Source: Gemmatimonas sp966096095
Lineage (GTDB): Bacteria; Gemmatimonadota; Gemmatimonadetes; Gemmatimonadales; Gemmatimonadaceae
NCBI GenBank assembly: GCA_966096095.1
Contig: CBHTUR010000006.1
Coordinates: forward strand, 1 to 64,000
Reading direction: 5' to 3'
Length of the DNA: 64,000 bases
Part shown: positions 25,436-34,843 of the stretch, one piece after another
Position numbering within the stretch: position 1 is the stretch's first letter
Layout of the letters: each line of letters starts with the position of its first letter
The notes under the pieces: model-generated
Told to the model about the DNA's origin: nothing
The model's input: only the letters and a program-made list of their open reading frames with translations
Databases searched by the model: none
Translations under genes and position numbers: made by a program

Positions 25436-28198
25436 TCACTGTGCTCCCGTTGTGAAGACATATCGGCCCGAGCCGACATCGATGATGAGATCGTTTCCAG
25501 CAGCACGCGACGCTCGCACGCCGTTCATCCCGGCAATCGGCGCGCCACCTTCGCGGACACTGCTCGCGGTGGCGTTCCGTAGGGTGACACTGGCCCACGT
25601 GTTGGGTGGCACAACGACGGTCAGCGTCATCGCCCCATTCACGACGCGCCACTCCGAGCTGAGCGTGCCGTACGCCGTTTCGAGTTGCGTTTTGGCCGAG
25701 GTCAATCCGCCGCCCACCGTCGGGGCGATGATCGCATGCTTGTAGCCCGGCGCCGCGTCGTCGACATCGAGTCCGCCGATAGTGCGATACATCCAATCGC
25801 CGATCGCGCCAAACGCGTAGTGATTGAACGAATTCATGCTTTGCTCCTGAAACGAACCATCAGGGCGAATGCCATCCCAGCGCTCCCACATGGTTGTCGC
25901 ACCGCGGGTGATGGGATAAATCCACCCCGGATACGTGCGCTGATTGAGCAGTTTGAAGGCGTCGTTCATGCGACCATTGCGCGACAGCGCATGCGTGAGC
26001 TCCGGTGTGCCGAGAAACCCGGTCGAGAGGTGCCCGCCGTGACGCGCGATGTTGTCGACCAATCGTTGCACCGCCTGCGGCACTTCACTCGCGTCCAACA
26101 TCCCATAGTTCAACGCCAGCGCGTACGCCGTCTGCGTGTTCTCGGCCACTCGCCCGTTAGCTGAAACAAATTCCTTGCGGAGCGCGGCGCGCACGCGCGC
26201 AAACAGATCGCGATACTTCTGCGCGTCGTCGGCGCGACCCAGCACCGTCGCGGCCCGCGCGACAATGTCGGCCGAATGCGCCATGTAGATGGTGGCAATG
26301 AAATCGGTACCCGTCGTCGCTCCCGGATAACCGGCGTCGTCGCTGTGCCAGGCCAGCCAGTCACCAAAGTGTGAATCGCGATTCCAGATGAGCGACGGAC
26401 CGGCGCGCCGTGTTTCATAGTCAACCCACGCGCGCATGCTCGCGAACTGCCGTTCGAGAACGCCGCGATCGCCGTACATCTGGTACATCGTCCACGGCAC
26501 GACGGTCGCCGCATCGCCCCATCCGGCCGCCGCCGCGAAATGCGTACTGTCGCCGCCCAGCGGATTGGGTATCACCCACGGCACACTGCCGCCCGGGTGC
26601 TGATCGAGCGACAGGTCGGCGAGCCACTTCGAGAAAAACCCGGCGACGTTCATGTTGAAACTCGCCGTGCGCGCGAACACCTGTGCGTCGCCCGTCCACC
26701 CCAATCGTTCGTCGCGCTGCGGGCAGTCCGTTGGGACGTCGAGAAAATTGCCGCGCTGCCCCCACATGATGTTTTGCTGCAGCTTGTTGAGCAACGTATC
26801 TGAGGTCACGAACGTGCCAGTTTCGGCGAGGTTCGTGTGCACCACGATGCCGGTGACGTTGGTGCGTGCGGGGGCGCTGCGTAGCCCTTCGACCTGCACG
26901 TAGCGGAAGCCGTGATACGTGAAATGCGGCTCCCACGTGAATTCCACATCGTCGTTCAGGGTGATGCGGTCTTTCTGAAAACCATCACGCAAATTGTCCG
27001 TGTAGATCTCACCGCCTTTGGTCAGCACTTCGGCGTGCGATAACGTGATCGTGTCGCCCGCGTGTCCCCGCACACGCAACTTCACCCAACCGGTAATGTT
27101 CTGGCCGAGGTCAAAGACGGTCTTCCCGGCAGGTGTCGTGATGATGGCGATGGGCACGACTTCGGCGGTGCGGCGCACGGGCTCCGTCGCGGGTGCGACG
27201 AGTGCGGCGTTCGTCGGCGCGGCGATCGCGACCGGCGTCCACGATTTGTCGTCGAAGCCAACGCGATTCCACCCGTACTGCGCTTTGCGCGCGTCGTAAC
27301 TCTCGCCGCGATAGATATCGGCAAACGTGATGGCACCCGTTGAGTAGCGCCACGCGTTGTCGCTGATTACGCGCTGCGTTTTGCCGTCGGTGTAGGTGAT
27401 CTCGAGTTGCGCCAGCAGTGCGACGGTGGTGCCGTAATCTTGCTTGCGGCCGTTGAAGCCCAGATAGCCGCGATACCATCCGTCGCCCAAGATCGCACCG
27501 ATCGCGTTATCGCCTTGCTGCAGCAAGGTCGTAACGTCGTATGTCTGGTACTGCAGTCGCTTGTTGAGACTCGTCCAGCCCGGGGTGAAGTAATCGTCGC
27601 CAACGCGCCGACCGTTGAGATGCAGTTCATACAGGCCGCGCGCAGTCACATAGGCGCGCGCCGAGCGCACGGTGCCGCGCACGGAAAACGTGCGACGCAG
27701 CATGGGGGCAGGGGCGCCTGCGGAATCGCGCGCCGATGCGGGTGGTCCGATCCATTGTGCGCTCCAGTCGGAGGCGGCGAGCTTGCCCATTTCCCAGAAG
27801 GCCGGCTCACTCCACGCCGACTCGCGATCGGTCGCATCCCATACTCGCACTCGCCAGTAGTAGCGGGTCGATGACACGAGCGCTGGCCCGCCATAGGCGA
27901 CAAATACGGATGCGTCGCTCGTCTGCCGCCCCGAATCCCAGAGCAGCGCTTTGCCGGTTCGCAGATCGGCCGCGGTCGTCGCGACCTGCACCTGGTAGGC
28001 GCGCTGCATCGTGTTGCGCAGTTCGCTCTCGAGCCGCCAGCTCAGGCGGGGGCGCGCGACGTCCATCCCGACAGGATTGGCGCGATACTCCGTGCGCAAC
28101 CCGGCCACGCCGAGCGGGGACTGCGCGCCCGCGACTGATGGCGCAAGAACGGTGCACAAGACGGCGCGGATAAGCGCCAGAGAGCGAGCGAGAGTCAC
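25436..28198 (-). CDS. Secreted GH78 alpha-L-rhamnosidase
   Basis: The protein has 920 residues from the GTG at 28198, which opens into a signal peptide (LALIRAVLCTVLAPSVAGAQ). A much longer open frame upstream has no protein character. An N-terminal Ig-like domain has LSWRLES and YYWRVRVWD. The carbohydrate-binding and GH78 domains follow: GLYELHLNGRRVGDDYFTPG, then the (alpha/alpha)6 catalytic core with DCPQRDERLGWTGDAQ (about 490), AAGWGDAATVVPW and MWERWDGIRPDGSFQEQSMN. Acidic catalytic residues of the family are present. It removes terminal alpha-L-rhamnose from plant or microbial glycans, probably in the periplasm. It leads a two-gene operon and is divergent from the ECF sigma gene. Confidence 0.92.
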   Translation of the reverse strand: MTLARSLALIRAVLCTVLAPSVAGAQSPLGVAGLRTEYRANPVGMDVARPRLSWRLESELRNTMQRAYQVQVATTAADLRTGKALLWDSGRQTSDASVFVAYGGPALVSSTRYYWRVRVWDATDRESAWSEPAFWEMGKLAASDWSAQWIGPPASARDSAGAPAPMLRRTFSVRGTVRSARAYVTARGLYELHLNGRRVGDDYFTPGWTSLNKRLQYQTYDVTTLLQQGDNAIGAILGDGWYRGYLGFNGRKQDYGTTVALLAQLEITYTDGKTQRVISDNAWRYSTGAITFADIYRGESYDARKAQYGWNRVGFDDKSWTPVAIAAPTNAALVAPATEPVRRTAEVVPIAIITTPAGKTVFDLGQNITGWVKLRVRGHAGDTITLSHAEVLTKGGEIYTDNLRDGFQKDRITLNDDVEFTWEPHFTYHGFRYVQVEGLRSAPARTNVTGIVVHTNLAETGTFVTSDTLLNKLQQNIMWGQRGNFLDVPTDCPQRDERLGWTGDAQVFARTASFNMNVAGFFSKWLADLSLDQHPGGSVPWVIPNPLGGDSTHFAAAAGWGDAATVVPWTMYQMYGDRGVLERQFASMRAWVDYETRRAGPSLIWNRDSHFGDWLAWHSDDAGYPGATTGTDFIATIYMAHSADIVARAATVLGRADDAQKYRDLFARVRAALRKEFVSANGRVAENTQTAYALALNYGMLDASEVPQAVQRLVDNIARHGGHLSTGFLGTPELTHALSRNGRMNDAFKLLNQRTYPGWIYPITRGATTMWERWDGIRPDGSFQEQSMNSFNHYAFGAIGDWMYRTIGGLDVDDAAPGYKHAIIAPTVGGGLTSAKTQLETAYGTLSSEWRVVNGAMTLTVVVPPNTWASVTLRNATASSVREGGAPIAGMNGVRASRAAGNDLIIDVGSGRYVFTTGAQ

Positions 28199-28362
28199 AG
28201 CGGCCTCGGACGGGTAGCACGGGGGCGGGAGCGTAGCACGGTGCAGGTCCCACCAAAGTGCAGCCTGACGACCGGCGAGCGCCACCGGTCCCCGGCCACG
28301 CACGGTGTGCAAGTCAGGCCGCCTCGCGCGTCTCCCTGTCATCACCCAAGTTTTCCGAGTCC

Positions 28363-28935
28363 ATGGATCCAGGCACCGACCGCGAAAAAGACGGGCTAGC
28401 CGATGCGCAAATCGAGCGGCTCTACCGCAGTTACCACACGCCCATCGTGCGGTACCTGACCCGTCGGCTGGGCGATCGGGATCTGGCCGAGGAGTTGGCC
28501 TCGGAAACGTTCGTCCGTGCGATGCGCTATCTCGAGACGCATGGCACCGTGTCGAGCGAGCGGTCATGGTTGTTTGCCGTGGCGACGAACCTCGTGCGCG
28601 ACGAAGCACGGCGCGATGCGCGGCAACGGCGTCATTTGGAGCTGCTACGCAACGAGGCGAGCGACGAGTCGTGCGAACCCGAGCCGACGTCGCTCGAGCG
28701 CCTGCAGGAAGCGGCGCTCGCGCGATGCGCGGTTGACGCGTTGGCCGAGCGTGATCGCGTGGCGTTGTTGATGAAGGAGGAGGGGTTGGACTATCACGAG
28801 ATTGCCGCCGCGCTGGGGTTGAGCGTGGGCTCAGTCGGTACCACGCTGTCGCGCGCGCGGCGCCGACTGGTTGAGGTGTACGAAGCGATGCAACGCGACA
28901 GTGACGCACGCGCGAAGGGAGGGCTCCATGGCTGA
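28363..28935 (+). CDS. ECF-type RNA polymerase sigma factor
   Basis: The protein has 190 residues from the ATG at 28363; an earlier in-frame start would add a stretch with no sigma-factor character. Region 2 is LYRSYHTPIVRYLTRRLGD followed by LAEELASETFVRAMRYL, with the RSWLFAVATNLVRDEARR segment after it. Region 4 is LAERDRVALLMKEEGLDYHE plus the helix-turn-helix IAAALGLSVGSVGTTLSRAR. There is no long C-terminal extension. It overlaps the anti-sigma gene by 8 bp, the usual sign that the product downstream controls it. It should direct transcription of its own locus and probably of the VWA and plug-like genes behind it. Confidence 0.92.
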   Translation: MDPGTDREKDGLADAQIERLYRSYHTPIVRYLTRRLGDRDLAEELASETFVRAMRYLETHGTVSSERSWLFAVATNLVRDEARRDARQRRHLELLRNEASDESCEPEPTSLERLQEAALARCAVDALAERDRVALLMKEEGLDYHEIAAALGLSVGSVGTTLSRARRRLVEVYEAMQRDSDARAKGGLHG

Positions 28936-30595
28936 CGCACCCGACATGACGCCGAACGCGTCTGGGGACTACGATCCCGACGAAACGCTGCGCCCCGAGT
29001 GGACGGCCGACGGTCACCTCGACGAAGGCACCGTGCATGCGTGGCTCGACGGCGCGTTTGATGCGGCGTCGGCATCGCAGGTTGAAGCGCACGTGGATGG
29101 CTGCGCTCAATGCCGCGCGATGGTGGCGGAAGCGCGCGGACTGATCGCGGGGGCGTCGCGCATTACTCGCGCGCTCGATGCGGTACCGAATGAAGTGGTG
29201 CCCGCGGATGACGTTGCACGCGCGGCGTCGCGGATTGTGGCGCAGATGGAGATACCTGCGGCCGCGATGACCTTGGGTCGTATCGCGGAGCCAGCGCAGG
29301 CGTACGCGTCTGCGAGGTCGCCGAGTGCCACGTTAACGAACGATGACTCGCCTGCGTTCACGACTTCAACACGCGCGTGGTATCAGTCGCGTTTGTGGCG
29401 GGCGGCGGCGGCAATCGTGATCGTTGTCGGCGGGAGTACGTATGTGTTGCGCGATCGTGGGACACCGAGTGTCGCGTCGTTCACACGCGACACAGCCGTG
29501 ACGGAGTCGGTCACGCGTGAAGCAGCGAAGACGGTCGCCGCGGCCGCGAGCGCGCCGAACGCCGACCGCGCAACTGGCGCGCGTCAGCGCGAAGCGTCGC
29601 CGCCGCCGGCCGAGACTCGGCGCAATGCCAGGGTCGCAGCGAAGCGTGAAAGCGCGAACGATGCGAACGCGAAGGATGCGAACGCGAAGCGTGGCATTAG
29701 TGAATCGACGAGCGCTCCAGCATCGGCGCCGATGCCCGTCGCGGTAACCACCGCCGCGAGTGCCGCGCCTCTCGCGGTGCCGCCGGCCCGCGTCGTCGAT
29801 TCGCTCGCTTCGAGGAAATCCGCGCTCGACTCGACCGCGCGCGGAGTCCTCGCCGATTCGCGTGCCGGCGCGAGTGCGACGCCAGCCCCGCCATCGTCGC
29901 CGACGTCGGCCACGGTTCGTGTTACGGGTGTGGTGCGAGATCAACGCGGCAAACCGATCGAGGGCGTTGCTGTGGCGCTTGCCGGCACCACGAACCAGGT
30001 CATGACCAACGCGCGCGGCGAGTTCGCGCTGGGAATGTCGGGTGACTCTGGCACGATCATGATGCGTCGACTGGGATATCAGGCAGAGCGCGTACCCGTG
30101 CGCGCCGCGCGCCTCGATTCGACCGTGGTGCAGCTCGCGATGAAGGAGTCGGTGCAATCGCTGGCGGCCGTGACCGTCGCGAGCGAGTCGGCGGCGCGGC
30201 GCGGAGCGCGCGCGATTGCCGCTGACACTCTAGTGCAGACACGCCTCGGCCTTCCATCGTGTTGGCGCGTCACGAGCGCGGCGAGTTCCTCACTTGAGGA
30301 GTTGAACGCCGAGCTGCCGCACTATATACACATTCCGGCAGCCCGTCTGACCTCGACGCTCGATACACGTTGGGTTGACTGGCCTCGCATCGGTGATGCG
30401 ACAGCGGTGTCCATGTCGCTCGACAATTCAAGCGCGCTGAGCGGGCGCAGTGTCGTCGATGGAAAGTCGCTTCAGCTCGTGTTGACGGCGACGTCGAACG
30501 GTTGGCGAGGCGCCGCTACGTTGCAGGTCGGTGCACAGCGGTTCGTCGGCGCGCTCACGCTGACGACGGCGCAACCCGCGATGTGTACGCCGTAG
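28928..30595 (+). CDS. Transmembrane zinc-finger anti-sigma factor with carboxypeptidase-regulatory-like domain
   Basis: The protein has 555 residues. An N-terminal zinc-finger anti-sigma domain (about 29-68) carries VHAWLDGAFD and HVDGCAQC. A membrane helix lies near 155-172 (LWRAAAAIVIVVGGSTYVL). A long Ala/Arg-rich linker with NDANAKDANAK repeats reaches about 335. A carboxypeptidase-regulatory-like domain follows (VTGVVRDQRGKPIEGVAV, MRRLGYQAERVPV, LAAVTVASE), then a C-terminal region of about 110 residues with LPSCWRV and PAMCTP, a possible disulfide. The periplasmic domain is of the kind found at the N-terminus of TonB receptors, and similar domains occur in the next four genes, so it may sense one of those proteins. 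This wiring is inference. Confidence 0.85.
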   Translation: MADAPDMTPNASGDYDPDETLRPEWTADGHLDEGTVHAWLDGAFDAASASQVEAHVDGCAQCRAMVAEARGLIAGASRITRALDAVPNEVVPADDVARAASRIVAQMEIPAAAMTLGRIAEPAQAYASARSPSATLTNDDSPAFTTSTRAWYQSRLWRAAAAIVIVVGGSTYVLRDRGTPSVASFTRDTAVTESVTREAAKTVAAAASAPNADRATGARQREASPPPAETRRNARVAAKRESANDANAKDANAKRGISESTSAPASAPMPVAVTTAASAAPLAVPPARVVDSLASRKSALDSTARGVLADSRAGASATPAPPSSPTSATVRVTGVVRDQRGKPIEGVAVALAGTTNQVMTNARGEFALGMSGDSGTIMMRRLGYQAERVPVRAARLDSTVVQLAMKESVQSLAAVTVASESAARRGARAIAADTLVQTRLGLPSCWRVTSAASSSLEELNAELPHYIHIPAARLTSTLDTRWVDWPRIGDATAVSMSLDNSSALSGRSVVDGKSLQLVLTATSNGWRGAATLQVGAQRFVGALTLTTAQPAMCTP

Positions 30596-30624
30596 CGCGT
30601 GTGCAAGAGCTGACGCGGTCGGCG

Positions 30625-30662
30625 TCTCCTGTGTGTAGCTGCTCAGTCACTCACACAGGAGA
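30625..30662 (+). promoter_or_regulatory. Hairpin that sequesters the Shine-Dalgarno of the VWA gene
   Basis: TCTCCTGTGTG (30625-30635) and CACACAGGAGA (30652-30662) form a perfect 11-bp inverted repeat with a 16-nt loop. The right arm contains the Shine-Dalgarno CAGGAG, 6 nt before the ATG at 30668, and the left arm contains its complement CTCCTG. In the mRNA this stem would hide the ribosome-binding site. It sits 30 bp after the stop of the anti-sigma gene. The pairing is seen; regulation by translation, temperature or a ligand is inference. Confidence 0.7.
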
Positions 30663-30667
30663 ACACG

Positions 30668-32758
30668 ATGTCCCACAACGTTTCATCACCATGGCGCGCG
30701 CTGACATCGCTGCGGTCCATGATGGCGCTCCTCTTTGGCGCGCCGGTGCTCGCCGCGGTCACGCCGAATGATGCAGCGAATGAATCAGTCATTGGCTCGG
30801 CACTAACCGTCGATGTGCGTGGTGTCGTACGCGACGCAGCGACGAACGTCGGCATCCCCGGCACGCAGATCGTCGTTACTCCGTCGGGCGGCACCGCCGT
30901 ATCGGCGCAGTCTGCAAGCGACGGATCCTATCATCTGTCCGTCAGCATCGCCGATCGCAGCACGGCGCTCCAGGTCCAGGCACGGCGCCTAGGTTATCAA
31001 GCGCAGAGCGTGCAGCGCATCGCGACGAAGGACTCAGTCCAGGTCGACTTCGCGCTTCACGCCGCCGTCGCCTCGCTGTCCGCAGTCACGGTTGCGTCGC
31101 CCACCGCGGCACCGTACGTCGGTCGCACGCGCGGAATCGTGGCCGAGGCCGCGGCCTCCGTCAATGGCGCTCGCATGGCGTCGCCGCCGGCCACTACCGC
31201 GATGCGCAAATCAGTCGCCGATCGTCGCGCGGACGCCAGCAAGCGCGAATCGCGCCAGAACGGCGTGTACGATTCGCTTGCACCATATCCCGACTGGAAT
31301 CGCGAACAATACGATCGGATCGTCGATAATCCGTTCCTCGGCGTGCGCGGTAACCCGCGCTCGACGTTCTCGGTTGATGTGGACCGCGCGTCGTACGGCA
31401 ATGTGCGCCGCTTCCTGACCCAAGGGCAGGCACCGCCGGCGGACGCCGTGCGGATTGAAGAGATGGTGAACTACTTCCCCTATCATCTTGAGACGCCGCG
31501 CGGTGACGCGCCGGTGGCGATCACCACCGAGGTGACAGCGGCCCCGTGGCAGACGAAGCACCAGTTAGTGCGCATTGCATTGCAGGCGCGCAAGATCGAG
31601 ACCGAGAAACTGCCGGCCAACAATCTTGTATTTCTAATCGACGTGTCCGGGTCGATGAACGAGCCGAACAAACTGCCACTGGTGCAATCGTCGCTGCGTC
31701 TCTTGGTCGAGCAGCTGCGTCCGCAGGATCGCGTCGCGCTGGTGGTGTACGCCGGCAACGCTGGCGTTGTGTTGCCACCCACCGATGGCAATGAGAAGGC
31801 GCGCATCATGGAGGCGATTGATCGCCTCGAAGCGGGCGGTTCGACCGCCGGTGGTGCGGGTATCGAGCTCGCCTACCGCACGGCGCGCGAACACTACATG
31901 GCGGGCGGTAACAATCGGGTCATTCTCGCCACCGACGGCGACTTCAACGTCGGCGTGAGCAGCGACGCCGAGCTTGAGCGCCTCATCGAACGCAAGCGCG
32001 AAGAAGGGACGTATCTGACTGTCCTGGGCTTCGGTATGGGCAACTACCAGGACGCGAAAATGAAGAAGCTCGCCAAGATCGGGAACGGCAACTACGCCTA
32101 CATCGATCAGATCGACGAAGCGCGCAAAATGCTCGTGCGCGAAATGGGTGCGACGTTGGTGACCGTGGCGAACGACGTGAAGTTGCAGGTGGAATTCAAT
32201 CCGGCGCGCGTCGCGGCCTACCGACTCATCGGCTATGAAGATCGTCTGCTTCGCGACGAAGACTTCAACGACGACAAGAAGGACGCCGGTGATATGGGCG
32301 CCGGTCATACGGTCACGGCGCTCTACGAAGTCGTACCCAAGGGCGTGACCGGCACGGTCAAGGTGCGCGAGTCGGACCCACTTCGGTACACGGCGGTGAC
32401 GCCGAGCGGCCGCGAGGACAACGCGCGTGCGGCGGGCAGCGACGAGTTGTTGTATGTGAATCTCCGCTACAAGACGCCGGGAGAAACAGCGAGTAAGCTG
32501 ATTGGAAGGGCCGTGCGCGCAGGCGATGTGAAGGCACGTGCGTCGGATGATCTGCGCTTCGCGGCGTCCGTGGCGTCGTTCGGCATGCTGCTGCGGAACT
32601 CGGAGTACAAGGGCGACGCCACCGGCGCGAGCGTGCTGCAGTTGGCACGTGATGCGAGCGGTGAGGATGACTATCGTCGCGAGTTCGTTCGCCTGGTCGA
32701 ACGGTGGCAGGAGATATCGCGTGGCATCGCGGCCCGTCCCGCCCATCGCGAGCCGTAA
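30668..32758 (+). CDS. VWA-domain protein (YfbK-like) with N-terminal carboxypeptidase-regulatory-like domain
   Basis: The protein has 696 residues. An N-terminal hydrophobic segment (MMALLFGAPVLAAVTPN) suggests export. A carboxypeptidase-regulatory-like domain lies at about 47-150 (VDVRGVVRDAATNVGIPG, ARRLGYQAQSVQ, LSAVTVAS). The YfbK-type core follows: FSVDVDRASYGNVRRFLTQ, EEMVNYFPYH, then the von Willebrand A domain with its MIDAS motif LIDVSGSMN (about 325), GGSTAGGAGIELAY and LATDGDFNVG. A C-terminal DUF3520-like region has ELLYVNLRYKTP and SKLIGRAVRA. The domain binds a divalent cation and protein ligands. Its start is covered by a hairpin. Its N-terminal domain is of the same type as the anti-sigma periplasmic domain. 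Confidence 0.9.
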   Translation: MSHNVSSPWRALTSLRSMMALLFGAPVLAAVTPNDAANESVIGSALTVDVRGVVRDAATNVGIPGTQIVVTPSGGTAVSAQSASDGSYHLSVSIADRSTALQVQARRLGYQAQSVQRIATKDSVQVDFALHAAVASLSAVTVASPTAAPYVGRTRGIVAEAAASVNGARMASPPATTAMRKSVADRRADASKRESRQNGVYDSLAPYPDWNREQYDRIVDNPFLGVRGNPRSTFSVDVDRASYGNVRRFLTQGQAPPADAVRIEEMVNYFPYHLETPRGDAPVAITTEVTAAPWQTKHQLVRIALQARKIETEKLPANNLVFLIDVSGSMNEPNKLPLVQSSLRLLVEQLRPQDRVALVVYAGNAGVVLPPTDGNEKARIMEAIDRLEAGGSTAGGAGIELAYRTAREHYMAGGNNRVILATDGDFNVGVSSDAELERLIERKREEGTYLTVLGFGMGNYQDAKMKKLAKIGNGNYAYIDQIDEARKMLVREMGATLVTVANDVKLQVEFNPARVAAYRLIGYEDRLLRDEDFNDDKKDAGDMGAGHTVTALYEVVPKGVTGTVKVRESDPLRYTAVTPSGREDNARAAGSDELLYVNLRYKTPGETASKLIGRAVRAGDVKARASDDLRFAASVASFGMLLRNSEYKGDATGASVLQLARDASGEDDYRREFVRLVERWQEISRGIAARPAHREP

Positions 32759-32813
32759 CTCGCGCGGGGTTCGCGATTCTTGACAGTCGCGTCGTCGCGC
32801 CGGATCGTCAGGG

Positions 32814-33854
32814 ATGATTGGATTCTTGACGATTCCGGCGCGGCACCCGAGCCCGCTCGTGTTGCTGGCTGCCGCGACGCTGAGCGTGTTTGCACCGCAC
32901 TCTTCACTCGACGCGCAGGAACCGTCGCTGCCGTCGGCGATCGTGGGCGTCGTGCGCGATCAAGCCGGCCGGCCGATCGGCGATGCCGATGTATTGGTGT
33001 ATCAGCTACAGATGCGGGCGCGATCACGCGCCGACGGCACGTTTCGGTTCGATCTCAAGCCTGGCAAGTACACGATCGAAGTGCGGCACTTAGGCTATAA
33101 GGCCGTGACATCGAAAGTCACGGTAAAAGAGGCGCCGCTCAGTGTCGCGATTCAGATGGAACGCGTGCCGTTCTTCCTGCCTTCAGTGCTCACGACCGCC
33201 GATCGCGGTGGGCTCTCGGGTGTCATTGCCGACACGGCGTACAAACCGGTCGCGAAGGTGCGCGTCACCGTACTGGGGGCCAATGCGTCGGCCGAGACTG
33301 ATAGCGCCGGTGCGTTCTTCATGCCCGTCAAACCCGGCCACTACATGGTGGAGCTCAAGCGCGATGGATACGCTCGACAGCTTGTCGGTGTGACGGTTCC
33401 TGAAACCACGGGGCGAAAGCTTGCGGCGTGGATGGTGCCGACCAAGAACGCCGATCCGCGCGAAGGTGCGATGCTCTTCGATCTGCCGCATCGCGTGAAT
33501 ATGGCCAACGTGGTCTGGGATAAGTTTTACACGCGCGAAGACATGGAGGCGCTCAACGTGCGCGACGTGCGCATGCTCACGAGCAACGCCGCGATGAAGC
33601 TGTCCGCGCCCGACTGCAAGGTGTTCATTAACGGCGATCAGACGAAGTGGATGCCGATGTGGACGCTGAAGACGGAGGATGTGGAGTTCGTCGAAGTTCA
33701 CATCGCGAAGCCTGATATTCCGAAAGGCGATGCGGCTTCGAGCACGGGCGGGTCGAACGACAAGCTGGTGTCGCTAAAGAAGGCATCAAGCGGGTTCGGT
33801 CCGCCCGAGTCGTCTGACTGTCCCGCGACGGTCATTGCGTGGTTGCGCAAGTGA
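32814..33854 (+). CDS. Secreted carboxypeptidase-regulatory/plug-like protein, copy 1
   Basis: The protein has 346 residues with a signal peptide ending near FAPHSSLDAQ. It has two carboxypeptidase-regulatory-like domains: about 41-115 (VGVVRDQAGRPIGDADVLV, VRHLGYKAVTSKV) and about 125-200 (ADRGGLSGVIADTAYKPV, VKPGHYMVELKRDGYARQ). A C-terminal region follows with FYTREDMEAL, DCKVFINGD, LKTEDVEFVEVH and a terminal DCPATVIAWLRK. The last part matches the pattern of a TonB-dependent-receptor plug (Cys, short strand, G-D, then a DIE-x-(I/V)EVY-like segment, then C-x-x-x-(V/I)-x-W), but the chain ends where a barrel would begin. The stop overlaps the start of copy 2 (TGATG). The function is unknown. 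Confidence 0.8.
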   Translation: MIGFLTIPARHPSPLVLLAAATLSVFAPHSSLDAQEPSLPSAIVGVVRDQAGRPIGDADVLVYQLQMRARSRADGTFRFDLKPGKYTIEVRHLGYKAVTSKVTVKEAPLSVAIQMERVPFFLPSVLTTADRGGLSGVIADTAYKPVAKVRVTVLGANASAETDSAGAFFMPVKPGHYMVELKRDGYARQLVGVTVPETTGRKLAAWMVPTKNADPREGAMLFDLPHRVNMANVVWDKFYTREDMEALNVRDVRMLTSNAAMKLSAPDCKVFINGDQTKWMPMWTLKTEDVEFVEVHIAKPDIPKGDAASSTGGSNDKLVSLKKASSGFGPPESSDCPATVIAWLRK

Positions 33855-34843
33855 TGCGCGTGACCATGGCGGTGCTCGCGACCGCGTTGTTGCTCGCACC
33901 ACGTTTGCACGCGCAAGAGACTCCGCGGCGCGGTGAAATTCGCGGTACGGTGGTGGACGAGACGGGACGTGCGGTCGCGAACGCTGACGTGCTGTTCGCC
34001 AAGCGAGCGGTGCGCGTACGCGCGGGCGAGGACGGTGTCTTTCGTGTGCTCGATCTCGAACCGGGCAAATACACGTTCGAAATCCGTCGCATCGGCTACA
34101 AACCGCAGAGCGCGAAAGTCACGTTGCGCGATTCGCTCGTCGCCGTGCGCGTGGTGCTCGAACGATTGCCGTTTTCCCTCCCGTCAGTGGTCACGGTCGC
34201 CAATCGCGGCGGATTGAGCGGTGTGATTGCAGATACCGGCTACCGTCCGCTCGCCGCGGTGAAGGTGCAGGTGAACGGCATGCAGCTGCAAACCGAAACA
34301 GATTCCGCCGGGAAATTTTTCTTGGGTGTCAAACCCGGGCACTACATGGTCGTGTTGCGACGCGACGGGTTTGCGCGACAGATGGTGAGCGTGACGGTAC
34401 CGCCGGACACGGGGCGGCAGATTGCTGCGTGGATGATTCCGGCCAAGCGTGATCCGGATCCGCGGCAAGGTGCGATGCTCTTCGATCAGAACCAACGACT
34501 GATGGCTGCGGCCCCTGCGTCGAGTCGATTCTTTACGCGCGAGGACTTTGAAAAGCTTGGCACGACGGATTTGCGGCAGTTGGCCTCGTTGGCTTCGGGT
34601 TCCAACGCGGATATGAACTGCCCGGTGATGGAGAACGGCGATCCCAAGCGCACCTTGCCTCTGTGGGCAGTTGATCCGCAGGACCTCGAATTTCTTGAGG
34701 TGTACTTCGTGCGCGCGGGTGCGCCACGCACCAGTGCGGGACCGGGCGGCAGTGGTGGCAAGCTTCAGGACATGAAGCGCGAGATGTCGCGAGTTCCAAG
34801 CTCCGGGTGCGGTATCACACTCGTCGCGTGGTATCGCAAGTGA
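33854..34843 (+). CDS. Secreted carboxypeptidase-regulatory/plug-like protein, copy 2
   Basis: The protein has 329 residues from the ATG at 33854 (overlapping the previous stop as TGATG), with signal peptide MRVTMAVLATALLLAPRLHA. It has the same architecture as copy 1: domain one with IRGTVVDETGRAVANADVLF and IRRIGYKPQSAKV, and domain two with ANRGGLSGVIADTGYRPLAA and VKPGHYMVVLRRDGFARQ. The plug-like end has FFTREDFEKL, MNCPVMENGD, VDPQDLEFLEVYFV and a terminal GCGITLVAWYRK. GCG-x-x-(L/V)-x-W is very close to the end of receptor plug domains. A Cys pair (MNC and GCG) could form a disulfide. It has no beta-barrel. It is clearly paralogous to its neighbours. Confidence 0.8.
   Translation: MRVTMAVLATALLLAPRLHAQETPRRGEIRGTVVDETGRAVANADVLFAKRAVRVRAGEDGVFRVLDLEPGKYTFEIRRIGYKPQSAKVTLRDSLVAVRVVLERLPFSLPSVVTVANRGGLSGVIADTGYRPLAAVKVQVNGMQLQTETDSAGKFFLGVKPGHYMVVLRRDGFARQMVSVTVPPDTGRQIAAWMIPAKRDPDPRQGAMLFDQNQRLMAAAPASSRFFTREDFEKLGTTDLRQLASLASGSNADMNCPVMENGDPKRTLPLWAVDPQDLEFLEVYFVRAGAPRTSAGPGGSGGKLQDMKREMSRVPSSGCGITLVAWYRK

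Noticed and set aside
24309..25745. 478-residue plus-strand open frame
   Set aside because: It is antisense to the VPS10-like gene; no start context or protein motif.
25434..25796. N-terminal extension of the VPS10-like protein
   Set aside because: It overlaps the rhamnosidase gene and would bury the signal peptide.
28199..29110. N-terminal extension of the rhamnosidase
   Set aside because: It is antisense to the sigma and anti-sigma genes and highly Arg/Pro-rich; the GTG at 28198 opens into a signal peptide.
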